Positions 14,381 through 26,971 of a stretch of DNA of 64,000 nucleotides are shown in pieces; the first letter of the stretch is position 1, and every line of letters starts with the position of its first letter. The notes beneath the pieces are model-generated. The model had not been told where the DNA came from, did not search any database, and saw only the letters and a program-made list of their open reading frames with translations. Source of the stretch: Tateyamaria sp. ANG-S1 (GTDB lineage Bacteria > Pseudomonadota > Alphaproteobacteria > Rhodobacterales > Rhodobacteraceae); contig NZ_JWLL01000010.1 in the NCBI RefSeq assembly GCF_000814025.1, positions 1-64,000 of the forward strand, given 5' to 3'. Made by a program: the position numbers and the translations under genes.

Positions 14381-15805
14381 TCATGTGGGGAAATCCGCGA
14401 GGCCCAGAGGCTTCGTTTCTTTCCGTTCGGTGAGAGGACCCGAAGTGCGCACGAGCGGTCCCAGGATGGCGAGAGTGACGAAGAGGAGGCCAATCTCGAG
14501 ATGGTAGACGAAGGAGTATCCGGTGGCGGGCGTGGCGAGCCCTTCGCCCCAGGCCCCGGACATGGCGATGGCATCGACCCAGTCGCGCAACGTACCGCCA
14601 AGGGCGATGGCGACGCCTGCTGCTGTCGCTTGGGCCGCGCCCCACGCCCCGAGGGCCAGCCCGCGCCCGGCGACCCCTTGGGCGGGCATTGCCATCGCGG
14701 CTGTGAGGGTTGAGACGGCGAAGAGGCCGCCGCCGAAGCCGATCAGGGTGGCGCCTGCGTAGAACAGTATGTTGGCTTGCATTGGTGCTGCGAAGATCAC
14801 CAGTGAAAAGGCCCAGATGCCCGCGAGGATGCCGCCCCCTGCGAGGCGGTAGGAGTTGGAGCCTTTGGCGAGGCGGCGGCCAGCCCAGATAAACCCGGCC
14901 AGTGCCCCTGCGGCCCAGAGGGCGGTGAGGACCGTGGTGGCCGAGACAGACAGTCCGAGGATTTCGCCGCCATAGGGTTCCAGCAGCACGTCCTGCATGT
15001 TGAAGGCCATGGTGCCGACAAAGACGCAGGCGAGGAGCCGTCCGGCCTTGCCGCCGCTTGCGTAGTCGTTCCAGGCGTCGCGGAAGAGCGGGCGGGGTGC
15101 CTCGCGTTCTTCGCGGCTCATTGGGGTCACGCTTTCCTGCTTCCAGAGCGCGATGAAAGTGAGGATGGCGCCCACAACGGCGGAGCCTTGCACCACGCGG
15201 ATCAGGGTCAAGCTGCTGTAATTGCTGAGTAAACCGCCAATGATGAGGGCCGAGATGCCCATGCCGACGAGGAACATGACATAGAGCATTGCCACCACGC
15301 GCGGGCGGGTTTCGTCGGTGGCCCGGTCGCTAGCCAGCGCAAGGCCTGCGGTCTGCGTCATGTGGATGCCGAGGCCGGTCATGAGGAAGGCGAGCCCTGC
15401 GAGGACTTCGCCCGCGAAGGGGACGTCGTGGACTGTGTCGCCCGACAGCACGAGCAGGGCGAAGGGCATGATGGCGAGCCCGCCAAACTGCCAGAGCGCG
15501 CCGAACCAGATGTAGGGGATGCGCTTCCACCCGATGGCGGAGCGGTAGGTGTCGGAGCGGAAGCCCAGAAGGGCGCGGAAGGGGGCCGAGAGCACCGGCA
15601 GCGCGATCATCACCGCAACGATCATCGCAGGCACCGACAGTTCCACGATCATCACACGGTTGAGCGTGCCCAAGAGCATGACCGTTGCCATACCGACCGA
15701 TACCTGGAAGAGCGACAGGCGCAGAAGCTGGCCCATGGGCAAGTCTTCGGACGCTGCATCCGAGAAGGGCAACGCCTTCAGCGAGAGATGCTTGAGCGCG
15801 TTCAC
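14381..15805 (-). CDS. lhaA: Light-harvesting complex assembly protein LhaA (PucC family)
   Basis: A 474-residue BCD-family (PucC-like) major-facilitator protein with about 12 membrane segments. LhaA is required for normal LH1 assembly and may deliver bacteriochlorophyll to nascent antenna polypeptides. Family motifs include LLRLSLFQVSVGMATVMLLG, NRVMIVELSVPA and a GFRSDTYRSAIGWKRIPYIW loop. The best start is GTG at 15803-15805, overlapping the bchM stop (GTGA). It lies between bchM and puhA, as in other purple bacteria. Confidence 0.92.
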   Translation of the reverse strand: MNALKHLSLKALPFSDAASEDLPMGQLLRLSLFQVSVGMATVMLLGTLNRVMIVELSVPAMIVAVMIALPVLSAPFRALLGFRSDTYRSAIGWKRIPYIWFGALWQFGGLAIMPFALLVLSGDTVHDVPFAGEVLAGLAFLMTGLGIHMTQTAGLALASDRATDETRPRVVAMLYVMFLVGMGISALIIGGLLSNYSSLTLIRVVQGSAVVGAILTFIALWKQESVTPMSREEREAPRPLFRDAWNDYASGGKAGRLLACVFVGTMAFNMQDVLLEPYGGEILGLSVSATTVLTALWAAGALAGFIWAGRRLAKGSNSYRLAGGGILAGIWAFSLVIFAAPMQANILFYAGATLIGFGGGLFAVSTLTAAMAMPAQGVAGRGLALGAWGAAQATAAGVAIALGGTLRDWVDAIAMSGAWGEGLATPATGYSFVYHLEIGLLFVTLAILGPLVRTSGPLTERKETKPLGLADFPT

Positions 15806-16481
15806 GGGCGCAACTCCATCGCTTCGGAGATGTAGAAACCCGAGGTGATCCGGTCGATGGGGCGCAAGAGGCGGTGCGTGCCTGCGGCTTTGGCGGCTTG
15901 GGCCAGTTTTGGGTGCGCGTGCGGGATCATCACGGGCGAACGGTCGGAGCGGGGGAACGCCTTGCCCGCGTACCACATGGCCATGAGCGCAGGGGTGCGC
16001 GGGGCCACGGTGAAGACGATGGGGCCACCGACACGGGGTTCCAGTTTGGCCAGCGCGTCCCCGATGTCTGGCGCGGTGTAGTAGATCAGGCTGTCCATCG
16101 CGATGACCGCGTCAAAGGTGCCAAGTTCGGGGTCGAGCATATCGCCCGCGTGGAAGGTCACCTGTTTTTGCAGGTCATGCGGCAGGCGCAGTTGCGCGAT
16201 GTCGATCAGTTGGGGCGAGATATCGGCGGCCACGACCTGTGCGCCGCGTTTGGCGAGTTCGATGGTTGCCATGCCCGGCCCGCAGCCCGCGTCGAGGATG
16301 CGTGCGCCGGTCAGGTCATCGGGCAGACGGCTGAGCATCAGGTCACGCATCTGGTCCCGCCCCGCGCGCACGGTTTCCCGAATGCGCGACACCGGCGCGT
16401 CCGAGGTCAGACGCTCCCATGTCTGGGTCGCCGTACGGTCGAAATAGTCTTCGACCCGGGCGCGGGTTTGGTCATATTGCA

Positions 16482-16482
<1 letters not shown>
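15802..16482 (-). CDS. bchM: Mg-protoporphyrin IX O-methyltransferase
   Basis: This 226-residue SAM-dependent methyltransferase makes Mg-protoporphyrin monomethyl ester, the substrate of AcsF. The SAM-binding motif ILDAGCGPGMATIELA lies near residue 62, and DAVIAMDSLIYYT follows near residue 125. The ATG at 16480-16482 shares one base with the bchL stop (TGATG), so the genes are coupled. The stop overlaps the lhaA GTG start. Confidence 0.95.
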
Positions 16483-17417
<935 letters not shown>

Positions 17418-17475
17418 TCATTTCGCAAAGAAAACCGCCGCCGGAGGCTCCTGTCGTATGTGTTTGCGGAACGGA

Positions 17476-20400
17476 TCATTCGGCTGCGATCCCTTCGAGC
17501 TTGTCCTCAAGCGCATCGGCGGCGTCTTGCAGGGCCGCCAGAGTTTCGGCATCGGGCGCCCAGTAGTCGCGGTCCGAGGCTTCCAGCAGGCGGTTGGCCA
17601 TGCGGCTCGAAGCCGTCGGGTTCAGGTCCGCGATGCGCTTGCGCATCTCTTCGTCCAGCACAAAGGTTTCTGAGATGCGCTGGTAGACCCAGTCGTCCAC
17701 CTGGCCGGTCGTGGCCGACCAACCGAGGGTGTTGGTGACAGTTGCCTCGATCTGGCGAACCCCTTCGGCGCCGTGTTTCAGCAGTCCTTCGAAGAACTTG
17801 GGGTTTAGCGCGCGGCTGCGGGTTTCGAGCGCCACCTGGTCCTTGAGCGTGCGCACCTTGGCGTTGCCGCGCGTCTGGTCGCCGATATAGACCGACGCTT
17901 CGGACCCGCGGGCGCGTTTGACGGCGCGGGCGATGCCCCCCAGCGTGTCGAAGTAGTGGTCGACTGTGGTGACACCCAGTTCGACGGATTCGAGGTTCTG
18001 GTAGGCCACCTCCACATCCGCGAGCGCCTTTTGCAGGAGCGCCGGGTTGGCGGCGGACTTGCCATCGACGCCGTAGGCAAAGCTTTTGCGCGTCTCGTAG
18101 GCGTCGGCCAGTTCGTCCTCGTCCCCGAAGGCGGAGCTGTCGACCAGTTGGTTCACGTTTGAGCCATAGGCGCCTTCGGCGTTCGAGAACACGCGCAGGG
18201 CGGCGGTAGCGAGGTCGACGCCTTGCGCGTCGGCATAGGCCAGCGCGTGGGCGCGGATGTAGTTCTGGTCGAGCGGCTCGTCGGCTTCGGCGCATTTGAG
18301 TGCCGCCTCGGCCAGCATGCGGGTTTGCAGGGGCAGGAGGTCGCGGAAGATGCCCGAGAGGGTCATGACCACGTCAATGCGGGGACGACCGAGTTCGGAG
18401 AGCGGGATCAGGTCGGCACCGGCAAGGCGGCCGAAGCTGTCGAAGCGTGGGGTGCAGCCCATGAGAGCGAGCGCCTGGGCGATGGGAACGCCGTCGGATT
18501 TGATGTTGTCCGAGCCCCAGAGCACCAGTGCGATTGAGCGCGGCAGCGTGGGGTGCGTGTCGAGCAGCAGTTGCGCTTGTTTCATCCCGTCGCGGCAGGC
18601 AAAGGCCGTGGGCATGCGGAAGGGGTCAAAGGCGTGGATGTTGCGGCCTGTGGGCAGGATCTCTGTCGACCGGATGAGGTCGCCGCCGGGAACGGGGCGG
18701 ATATAGCGCGCGTCGAGCGCTGTCATCAGGGCGGCGAGTTCGGTTTCATTGCGCAGCAACTCTTCCACGCGGGCCCGCGTGTCATCGTCCGCGTGGGGCA
18801 TGAGGTTCAGGTACTCTTCGCGCGCCGCATCGCTGAGCGGTTGGCCCACGATATGCAGACCGTCGGGGATCAGCGCGTCTTCGGTTTCCAGCAGCTTCAG
18901 CCACAGTGTATCTGGTGGCGTGCCGCCCATATCAACCGCGTCGGCCTGTTCGGCGATCAGCTCTTCGAGGTCGGCCCGTGCCTCATCGCTGTCGTCCATC
19001 TCGCGCCAGCGGGTGAGCGAGTCTTTCAGCTCCGCGAGCCCCTTGTAGAGACCGGATTGCGCCAAGGGCGGCGTCAGGTGCGTGACCGTCACAGCGTTCG
19101 AGCGGCGCTTGGCGAGCGAGGCTTCGGACGGGTTGTTGGCGGCGTAGAGGTAGATGTTCGGCATCTCGCCGATCAGCCGGTCGGGCCAGTCGCGCGCGCC
19201 GAGACCCGCCTGTTTGCCCGGCATGAATTCGAGCGCACCGTGCATGCCGAAGTGGATCACCGCGTCGGCCTGATAGCTGTTGCGGAGCCAGAGGTAGAAG
19301 GTGGTGAAGGCGTGGGTGGGCGCGAAGCCTTTTTCAAAGAGCAGCCGCATCGGGTCGCCTTCGTAGCCGAAGGCGGGTTGGACGCCGATGAAGACATTAC
19401 CCATTTCCTTGCCCAGCACGAACACGCCGCGCCCGTCGGACTGTATGCGACCCGGCGCGGGCCCCCAGACGGCTTCGATGGCGTGAAGCGGAGGGGTGGT
19501 GCGGACGATGGTGTCGGCGTCCACATGGGCCGCCACGTTGGCTTCCTGCCCGTATTGGGAGGCGTTGCCTTGAAGGACTTGTGCGCGCAGGGCGTCGACG
19601 CTTTCGGGCAGATCGACCTGGTAGCCGCGCGCCTGCATTGCTTTCAACGTATTGAAAAGGCTTTCGAAAACAGAGAGATAGGCGGCTGTGCCAACGGCGC
19701 CTGCATTCGGTGGAAAGCCGAAGAGGACGATGGCGACTTTCTTGTCTGCATTCTCCTTCCGGCGAAGGCGACCCAGGCGCAGCGCTTTCTCGGCCAGGCT
19801 GTCGATACGCTCCTGACATGGCACCATCGCTTTTGGCTCACCCGCGGCACAGGTGTGGGCGCAGCCATCGCAGCCTTCTGGCCCAAGCCGACCGCCAAAG
19901 ACAGTGGGGCAGGTGGCGCCGTCAAGTTCGGGCAGGGCTACGAGCATTGTTGTTTCGATGGGGCCGAGGCCACCCGTGCTGCCTGCCCATTGCCCCAGCG
20001 TCTGGAATTCGAGCGCGTGAGCGGCGAGGTAGGGCACGTCGAGGTCGGCCAGTACGTCGATGGCCGCCTCGTTGTCATTATATGCGGGGCCGCCAACGAG
20101 GCTGAAGCCGGTCAGGGACACAAGCGCGTCCACTTGATCCTTGAAGTAAGCGTCAATGGCCGGGCGGGCGTCGAGGCCGCCGGAAAAGGCGGGCAGGACA
20201 CGCATACCGCGCGCCTCGAACGCGCGGATCACGCCATCGTAGTGGGCGGTGTCACCGGCCAAGACGTAAGAGCGCAGCATGACAATGCCGACGGTCATCT
20301 CGGCGCCTTTCGGGCCGGGGATGTCGGCGGCATCTGTGGTGATGCGCTGGGGTAGATCGGGGTGGTAGAGGCCGACATCGGGGTAGTCGATGGGTAGGGC

Positions 20401-21033
20401 TGCTTCGGGCCGCACGCTCCAGTCGGCGGAGGTGGCGTAGCGGTTCAGCAGGAACTGGATCATCGCCCGCACGTTATCGTCCGAGCCACCCAGCCAGTAT
20501 TGCATGACAAGGAACCAGGCGCGCAGGTCTTGCGCCTTGCCGGGAATGAACTTGAGGATCTTGGGCAGGCGGCGCAGCATCGCCATCTTCTTGGCCCCAT
20601 CCTCGGTCGAGGGCTTTGACGATCCGCGCAGGCGCTTCATCAGCTTGCCCATGGTCGAGGGCGGTTGTGCCATGTCGAGCGTGCCCATGCGGGTCAGCTT
20701 GACCACCTCGGCATCAGCTACAACGCCGATCATGGCGTCACAGTCGTCGCGGCGCGCGCGCAGGGCGGGCAGGATGCGAGAGACGTGCTCTTCCAGGAAG
20801 AGGAGGTTTGCAATGATGATGTCGGCGTTCATCACCGCGTCTTCTGCTGCCTCGAAGCTGCCGGGGGTCTCACCCCATTCAGCGGCGGCGTGGATTTGCA
20901 GGTCGAGGCCGGGATAATCGACCGCCAGCGCATCCATGGCCCGCCGAGCGGGGCCGGCGGCGTGGCTGTCCAGCGTGATGATGACCACGCGATAGCCGGG
21001 CAGGCGCCCTTTTATGTGCATATCATCGCGCAT
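17476..21033 (-). CDS. bchH: Magnesium chelatase subunit H
   Basis: The 1185-residue porphyrin-binding subunit of Mg-chelatase. It has the CobN/Mg-chelatase architecture along its whole length, with family motifs such as [20 protein letters not shown] near residue 395, [16 protein letters not shown] in the middle and [15 protein letters not shown] in the C-terminal third. I chose ATG 21031-21033 (MRDD...), preceded by AAGG and overlapping the bchB stop by 11 nt; a second ATG at 21021 is possible. Length is normal for BchH. BchD and BchO, its partners, are encoded on the opposite strand across the replicon. Confidence 0.97.
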   Translation of the reverse strand: MRDDMHIKGRLPGYRVVIITLDSHAAGPARRAMDALAVDYPGLDLQIHAAAEWGETPGSFEAAEDAVMNADIIIANLLFLEEHVSRILPALRARRDDCDAMIGVVADAEVVKLTRMGTLDMAQPPSTMGKLMKRLRGSSKPSTEDGAKKMAMLRRLPKILKFIPGKAQDLRAWFLVMQYWLGGSDDNVRAMIQFLLNRYATSADWSVRPEAALPIDYPDVGLYHPDLPQRITTDAADIPGPKGAEMTVGIVMLRSYVLAGDTAHYDGVIRAFEARGMRVLPAFSGGLDARPAIDAYFKDQVDALVSLTGFSLVGGPAYNDNEAAIDVLADLDVPYLAAHALEFQTLGQWAGSTGGLGPIETTMLVALPELDGATCPTVFGGRLGPEGCDGCAHTCAAGEPKAMVPCQERIDSLAEKALRLGRLRRKENADKKVAIVLFGFPPNAGAVGTAAYLSVFESLFNTLKAMQARGYQVDLPESVDALRAQVLQGNASQYGQEANVAAHVDADTIVRTTPPLHAIEAVWGPAPGRIQSDGRGVFVLGKEMGNVFIGVQPAFGYEGDPMRLLFEKGFAPTHAFTTFYLWLRNSYQADAVIHFGMHGALEFMPGKQAGLGARDWPDRLIGEMPNIYLYAANNPSEASLAKRRSNAVTVTHLTPPLAQSGLYKGLAELKDSLTRWREMDDSDEARADLEELIAEQADAVDMGGTPPDTLWLKLLETEDALIPDGLHIVGQPLSDAAREEYLNLMPHADDDTRARVEELLRNETELAALMTALDARYIRPVPGGDLIRSTEILPTGRNIHAFDPFRMPTAFACRDGMKQAQLLLDTHPTLPRSIALVLWGSDNIKSDGVPIAQALALMGCTPRFDSFGRLAGADLIPLSELGRPRIDVVMTLSGIFRDLLPLQTRMLAEAALKCAEADEPLDQNYIRAHALAYADAQGVDLATAALRVFSNAEGAYGSNVNQLVDSSAFGDEDELADAYETRKSFAYGVDGKSAANPALLQKALADVEVAYQNLESVELGVTTVDHYFDTLGGIARAVKRARGSEASVYIGDQTRGNAKVRTLKDQVALETRSRALNPKFFEGLLKHGAEGVRQIEATVTNTLGWSATTGQVDDWVYQRISETFVLDEEMRKRIADLNPTASSRMANRLLEASDRDYWAPDAETLAALQDAADALEDKLEGIAAE

Positions 21034-22576
21034 AGTGGGCCTTGGCTTCATAGAGGGTGTCGACCGAGATTTCGGCCACGCCACGTTCGGCGGCAAAGGT
21101 TTCGGTGTTTCGGCGCGCCTTGCCGCGGACAAAGAATGGGATCTTCTTCAGCTCTTTCTCAGCATCTGCGAGCCAGATCACTGATCCTTCATTCATCTTG
21201 CCAGATAAACTCCGGGGGGAAGCCGCAGGCTGGGGGGCTGGCCCCCCTCCGTCCTCGGGTTTGGGCGCGTGGCCGCCGTGGTGGGAGGGGCCGGCGGCAT
21301 CGTGGAATTCGAAATCCTCGCGGAACATGTGCAAGAGGTGCTCTTCGAGCCCCATGACCAGCGGGTGAACCCAGGTGTCGAAGATGACGTTGGCGCCCTC
21401 GATCCCCATCTGGGGGGAGTAGCGCGCCGGGAAGTCCTGCACGTGCACCGGCGCTGAGATCACGGCGCAGGGGATGCCGAGGCGTTTGCCGATATGGCGT
21501 TCCATCTGGGTGCCGAGGATCATTTCGGGTTGGAGCTGTTCGATCACCCGTTCAACTTCGAGGTAGTCGTCGGTGATCGTGGCTGTGAGGTCCATTTCCT
21601 TGGCCTTGGCCCGGATGGGGCGGGCCATTTCGCGGTTGTAGCAGCCGAGGCCCACCACTTCGAAGCCCATCTCGTCCTGCGCGATGCGCGCGGCGGCCAG
21701 CACGTGGGTGCCGTCGCCGAAGAGGAAGACGCGCTTGCCCGTGAGATACGTGCTGTCGACGGATTTGGAGTACCAGGGCAGGCGGAGGCGAGAGGTGTCG
21801 AGATATGCCTCATTGCCGCTGATCGCGGCCACTTCGGCGATGAAGTCGCGGGTGGCGCCGACGCCGATGGGCACGGTTCTGGTGTAGGGCTGGCCCAGTT
21901 CGCGTTCCATCCAGCGCGCGGCGCTTTCGGCGGTTTCGGGATACATGAGTACGTTGAAATGGGCAGCCCCCATCTGGGCAATGTCTTGGGGAGACGATGT
22001 CATGGGGGCCACCACATTGACGCTGATGCCCATATCAGACAGCAGCGTTGTCACTTCCTGGATGTCGTCGCGATGACGGAAACCCAGGGCAGTAGGACCG
22101 ATCAGATTGGCGGTTACTTGTTTCGTGCGCTCCATCGGTTTCGCCAGCGCTTTGACGATCTGGAAGAACGTCTCGTCCGCGCCGAAGTTTTCCTTGCGCT
22201 GGTAGCTGGGCAGTTCGAGCGGGATGGTCGGCACCGGCAGGCCCATGGTTTCGGCCATGCCGCCGGGGTCGTCCTGGATCAGTTCGGCGGTGCAGGAGGC
22301 ACCCACGATGATCGCCTGCGGTTTGAACCGGTCGTAGGCGTCCTGTGCCGCTGTCTTGAACAGATTGGCTGTGTCTGCGCCCAGATCGCGGGCCTGGAAG
22401 GTGGTGTAGGTCACCGGCGGGCGGTGGTCGCGCCGTTCGATCATGGTGAAGAGCAGGTCGGCGTAGGTGTCGCCTTGGGGGGCGTGCAGCACGTAGTGCA
22501 GGTCGCGCATGCCTGTGGCGACGCGCATGGCGCCGACATGGGGCGGGCCCTCATATGTCCAGACGGTGAGCTTCAT
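21023..22576 (-). CDS. bchB: Protochlorophyllide reductase subunit B
   Basis: The 517-residue NifK-like subunit of dark-operative protochlorophyllide reductase. The unusual [4Fe-4S] ligand D36 ([10 protein letters not shown]) is present, as is [16 protein letters not shown] near residue 92. A C-terminal PCP_red domain (about 465-517) is joined by a Gly/Pro-rich linker. That linker is encoded by a copy of the dispersed GC-rich element (21192-21247), so the repeat is part of the reading frame. No clear ribosome-binding site is seen; another copy of the element fills the gap before the ATG. Confidence 0.96.
   Translation of the reverse strand: MKLTVWTYEGPPHVGAMRVATGMRDLHYVLHAPQGDTYADLLFTMIERRDHRPPVTYTTFQARDLGADTANLFKTAAQDAYDRFKPQAIIVGASCTAELIQDDPGGMAETMGLPVPTIPLELPSYQRKENFGADETFFQIVKALAKPMERTKQVTANLIGPTALGFRHRDDIQEVTTLLSDMGISVNVVAPMTSSPQDIAQMGAAHFNVLMYPETAESAARWMERELGQPYTRTVPIGVGATRDFIAEVAAISGNEAYLDTSRLRLPWYSKSVDSTYLTGKRVFLFGDGTHVLAAARIAQDEMGFEVVGLGCYNREMARPIRAKAKEMDLTATITDDYLEVERVIEQLQPEMILGTQMERHIGKRLGIPCAVISAPVHVQDFPARYSPQMGIEGANVIFDTWVHPLVMGLEEHLLHMFREDFEFHDAAGPSHHGGHAPKPEDGGGPAPQPAASPRSLSGKMNEGSVIWLADAEKELKKIPFFVRGKARRNTETFAAERGVAEISVDTLYEAKAHYAR
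21192..21247 (-). repeat. Dispersed GC-rich palindromic element, copy B, within bchB
   Basis: On the minus strand it reads a GGGGGCCAGCCCCCC palindrome, a GCCTGCGGCTT stem and a tail GAGTTTATCTGGCAAGATGA. The tail is almost the same as that of copy C (22609-22630), and the layout matches copy A (6450-6505). Confidence 0.65.
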
Positions 22577-22585
22577 GGCTGGCCG

Positions 22586-22630
22586 CTGGGGCTCTGCCCC
22601 AGACCCTGGAGTTTAGTTGGCAAGATGAAG
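22586..22630 (+). repeat. Dispersed GC-rich palindromic element, copy C, between bchN and bchB
   Basis: A TGGGGCTCTGCCCCA hairpin (22587-22601) followed by a GGAGTTTAGTTGGCAAGATG tail. It occupies most of the 61-nt gap between the bchN stop and the bchB start. Confidence 0.65.
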
Positions 22631-22637
22631 GGGATCT

Positions 22638-24421
<1,784 letters not shown>

Positions 24422-24457
24422 GTGCCTGAGCCTCTCCCTTTTGCTGTCCATGACCAG

Positions 24458-24485
24458 CGTATCGGTTGCAGGTAAAAAGTGTCAA
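24458..24485 (-). promoter_or_regulatory. Predicted promoter of the bchF superoperon
   Basis: Minus-strand TTGACA (24485-24480) lies 16-17 nt from a weak -10 (GATACG region, 24463-24458). The -35 is embedded in a PpsR palindrome, the typical arrangement for aerobic repression. Confidence 0.5.
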
Positions 24486-24497
24486 TTAGAACTTACA
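24480..24497. promoter_or_regulatory. PpsR/CrtJ-type operator upstream of bchF
   Basis: Perfect TGT-N12-ACA site (TGTCAATT...TTACA) about 60 nt upstream of the bchF start. Confidence 0.75.
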
Positions 24498-24620
24498 CTA
24501 TGCCTGTCAGCCGGAGAGGCGTTGATTTGAATCAAGTGCTCAAAAAATCCCATAAACGTTTTGTATACGGCAAGAATTTGCGGGATATGCCTTGGATTGT
24601 TGGCTGTGGCCTCTTTAAAG

Positions 24621-24638
24621 TGTCAAACAGAGTTGACA
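24621..24638. promoter_or_regulatory. PpsR/CrtJ-type operator upstream of ppaA
   Basis: Perfect TGT-N12-ACA site whose right half TTGACA (24633-24638) could be the -35 for ppaA, with a weak GACACT at -10. Its centre is 141 bp from the bchF site, so two bound tetramers could cooperate by looping. Confidence 0.78.
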
Positions 24639-24725
24639 TATTTGCTGTTCGCGCCGACACTTTGGCATCCCACGGCTCTGACGCGCCAGAACCGTTCAAT
24701 GCGTTTTCACGGATCGAGGTAATCC

Positions 24726-25508
24726 ATGACGCAGGACGACCCATTTGGCCCGACCCGCCACCCGTCCGGGCGCGCATGCGAGCATGCCGCGCTTGCCAGT
24801 GAGGTGATTTCGATTCTGAACGATCGCCAGGGTGTCAGTTCCTCTGGCGCGCGACAGGTGGCCTTGGACTATCTGGTGCGTGCGGTGATCAAGCGTGTGG
24901 AGTTTGATGCGCGCCTTGTTCTGGATGAGATGGGCGCTTATCGGCTAACCCATGATGCCTTGATCGACATCTATATCCCGAAGGCGGCTGAGCATTTGGG
25001 CGCGTTGTGGATGACGTCGGACCTCGACTTTGCTGCCGTGACCATTGGCGCGCTGCGATTGCAGGCCTTGTTGGGAGAAGCGGCGCAGTCCGTATCCCGC
25101 GGTCAGGTTGATATGACAAATATCCTGCACGCGCTGGTCGTCGTTCCAGAATCCGAGCAGCATTTTCTGGGGGCGAGCGTCGTGGCTGCGCAACTTCGGC
25201 GTCTGGGTTGCGATGTGCGTGTCAGTATCAACGAGTCGCAACAGCAGGTTGTAGATCGTGTGGTGCATGACCATCCCGATATGGTGCTGTTTTCCTGCGC
25301 GCGTGCCGTGGGCCTTGAAACCGTATGCGGAACAGTTAAAAAGATCAGGCATAATGGTGATCCGGTACCTGTGCTTGCCCTGGGGGGCGCATTTTCCGGT
25401 TTGACCGACGGTATAAAAAAACAAACAGGCGTCGATCTGGTGACGAATACGGCCAAGGATGTTGTCGGTTTTACGACAAAGCGCCAGAAGGCGTTGGGCC
25501 CTAGATGA
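24726..25508 (+). CDS. ppaA: PpaA/AerR-type cobalamin-binding photosynthesis regulator
   Basis: A 260-residue cytoplasmic regulator with a B12-binding-like domain, the PpaA/AerR family, which modulates PpsR/CrtJ in response to light or oxygen. The segment VVVPESEQHFLGASVVAAQL (near residues 139-158) contains the conserved E-x-H cobalamin ligand region, and VLALGGAFSGL near residue 220 closes the Rossmann-like fold. A GAGG site lies before the ATG. The stop overlaps the ppsR start (ATGA), so the antirepressor-type protein and repressor are made together. A PpsR site lies upstream, indicating feedback. Confidence 0.9.
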   Translation: MTQDDPFGPTRHPSGRACEHAALASEVISILNDRQGVSSSGARQVALDYLVRAVIKRVEFDARLVLDEMGAYRLTHDALIDIYIPKAAEHLGALWMTSDLDFAAVTIGALRLQALLGEAAQSVSRGQVDMTNILHALVVVPESEQHFLGASVVAAQLRRLGCDVRVSINESQQQVVDRVVHDHPDMVLFSCARAVGLETVCGTVKKIRHNGDPVPVLALGGAFSGLTDGIKKQTGVDLVTNTAKDVVGFTTKRQKALGPR

Positions 25509-26920
25509 CAACTGGTGGCAGCAGTTTCTGGACAAGCGGCGCTGTTCCGCTCATTGAGCCTGAGTTTCTAAGCAGCATTATCGCGGCCGCATCTGACATC
25601 GCGCTTGTGGTGTCGGCCGAAGGCATGATCCTGTCGGTGTTGTTGAACACCCAGGATGACAGTTTTGGCAATCTCAAGCACTGGGAAGGGCGCCCGGTCG
25701 TCGAGTTTCTGACCGACGAGAGCATTGAGAAGTTTCAGGTTGCTCATGATGCCTATATGGCCGGGCAGCTGCCCAAGAAGCCGCTGGAGCTGAACCACTC
25801 TGACAATGCTGTCTGGCAGTATCCCGTGCGCTACACCTTTCACCGCTTCGGGCAGGAGAATGCCGTTCTGCTGCTGGGTCGTGATCTGCGCCCGATTGCC
25901 GAGACGCAGCAGCAGCTTGTGCAGGCGCAGATCGCGCTGGAGCAGGGGTATGAGGCGCGGCGGGAGTTTGATGCGCGCTACCGCGTGGTCATGTCAAATG
26001 TCGATGATGCTGTCGTGTTCGTTTCGGTCCAGAGTGGCCGGATTGAGGATGCCAACAAGCAAGCGGCGGCGCTGCTGGGTTTGAAGCCCGACGCCTTGAC
26101 TGGTGTTGCGCTGGCCAGCCTGTTTTCCGACCGGTCCGTGGCCGAGCTGACCGAGAGCCTGATGAACGCGACCCTGTCGGATGACAGCGCGCCGGTGAAT
26201 GTTGTCACGTCACGCACCCGTCAGGAGATCGGGCTTTATCCTGTCCTGTTCCGGGCGTCCGGTCAGCGTGTGTTGATGTGTCGGTTGATCGGGTCGGGTG
26301 CGGTGCCTGTTTCGGACGGGGCCAACAATCATGCGTCGGCGCTGTTCCGGGCGACGACCGATGCCATCGTATTTATGGACCCGCGAGGCACCACGCTGTC
26401 GGTCAATGATGCTTTTCTGGATCTCGTGGGCGCCACGCATTTGTCGGACGTGGTGGGTCAGTCCTTGGCCGAGTATCTGGCCCGCGGTCAGATTGATCTG
26501 GGTGTACTGCTCGAAAACGCGGCCCGGAGCGGTCAGATGCGTGTCTATGCGACCCGCCTGGTGAATGACCTTGGCACCCGTGTCCCGGTTGAGGTGTCCG
26601 CGACTGCGTTGCAGGATGTGGACAACCCCGCCGTGGCCTTGATCATCCGCGATGTCAGCCGGTTGGAAGGTGTGCGCAAGGCCGAGAACGGCAGCGCCAG
26701 CAAGCCAGAGCCCGGACGCAATGTGATGGACTTGGTTGGGTCGGCGTCGCTGAAGGAAATTGTGGCCGAGACCACCGATGTGGTTGAGAAGATGTGTATT
26801 GAGACGGCTGTCAACTTGACCCGCAACAATCGCGTTGCAGCCGCCGAGATGTTGGGTCTATCGCGGCAGTCGCTTTACGTTAAGCTGCGCAAGTACGGGC
26901 TGCTGAGCAAGAACGGGTAG
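25505..26920 (+). CDS. ppsR: Transcriptional repressor PpsR/CrtJ
   Basis: A 471-residue regulator that represses bch, crt and puc genes under aerobic or high-light conditions by binding TGT-N12-ACA pairs. An N-terminal domain, a Q-rich coiled-coil linker (ETQQQLVQAQIALEQ near residue 140) and two PAS domains (about 160-270 and 280-395) precede a FIS-type HTH (NRVAAAEMLGLSRQSLYVKL). Two Cys match the redox-active positions of the family: C259 between the PAS domains and C431 just before the HTH. Three candidate target sites lie within the window. Confidence 0.95.
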   Translation: MTTGGSSFWTSGAVPLIEPEFLSSIIAAASDIALVVSAEGMILSVLLNTQDDSFGNLKHWEGRPVVEFLTDESIEKFQVAHDAYMAGQLPKKPLELNHSDNAVWQYPVRYTFHRFGQENAVLLLGRDLRPIAETQQQLVQAQIALEQGYEARREFDARYRVVMSNVDDAVVFVSVQSGRIEDANKQAAALLGLKPDALTGVALASLFSDRSVAELTESLMNATLSDDSAPVNVVTSRTRQEIGLYPVLFRASGQRVLMCRLIGSGAVPVSDGANNHASALFRATTDAIVFMDPRGTTLSVNDAFLDLVGATHLSDVVGQSLAEYLARGQIDLGVLLENAARSGQMRVYATRLVNDLGTRVPVEVSATALQDVDNPAVALIIRDVSRLEGVRKAENGSASKPEPGRNVMDLVGSASLKEIVAETTDVVEKMCIETAVNLTRNNRVAAAEMLGLSRQSLYVKLRKYGLLSKNG

Positions 26921-26952
26921 CGACATCGCGCCACCCTTGCGCCGACTCAAAG

Positions 26953-26970
26953 TGTCAGCCATAGTTGACA
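26953..26970. promoter_or_regulatory. PpsR/CrtJ-type operator abutting the bchG start
   Basis: Perfect TGT-N12-ACA site ending one base before the bchG ATG (26972). It occupies the place of the ribosome-binding site. Confidence 0.7.
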
Positions 26971-26971
26971 C

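Noticed and set aside
18553-20355. 600-codon open frame on the plus strand inside bchH
   Set aside because: It is antisense to bchH, has no recognisable domain, and is the expected by-product of high GC third positions; bchH is clearly the real gene.
24479-24802. 107-codon frame spanning the PpsR sites
   Set aside because: It covers two promoters and the ppaA start in another frame; the region is better explained as regulatory DNA.
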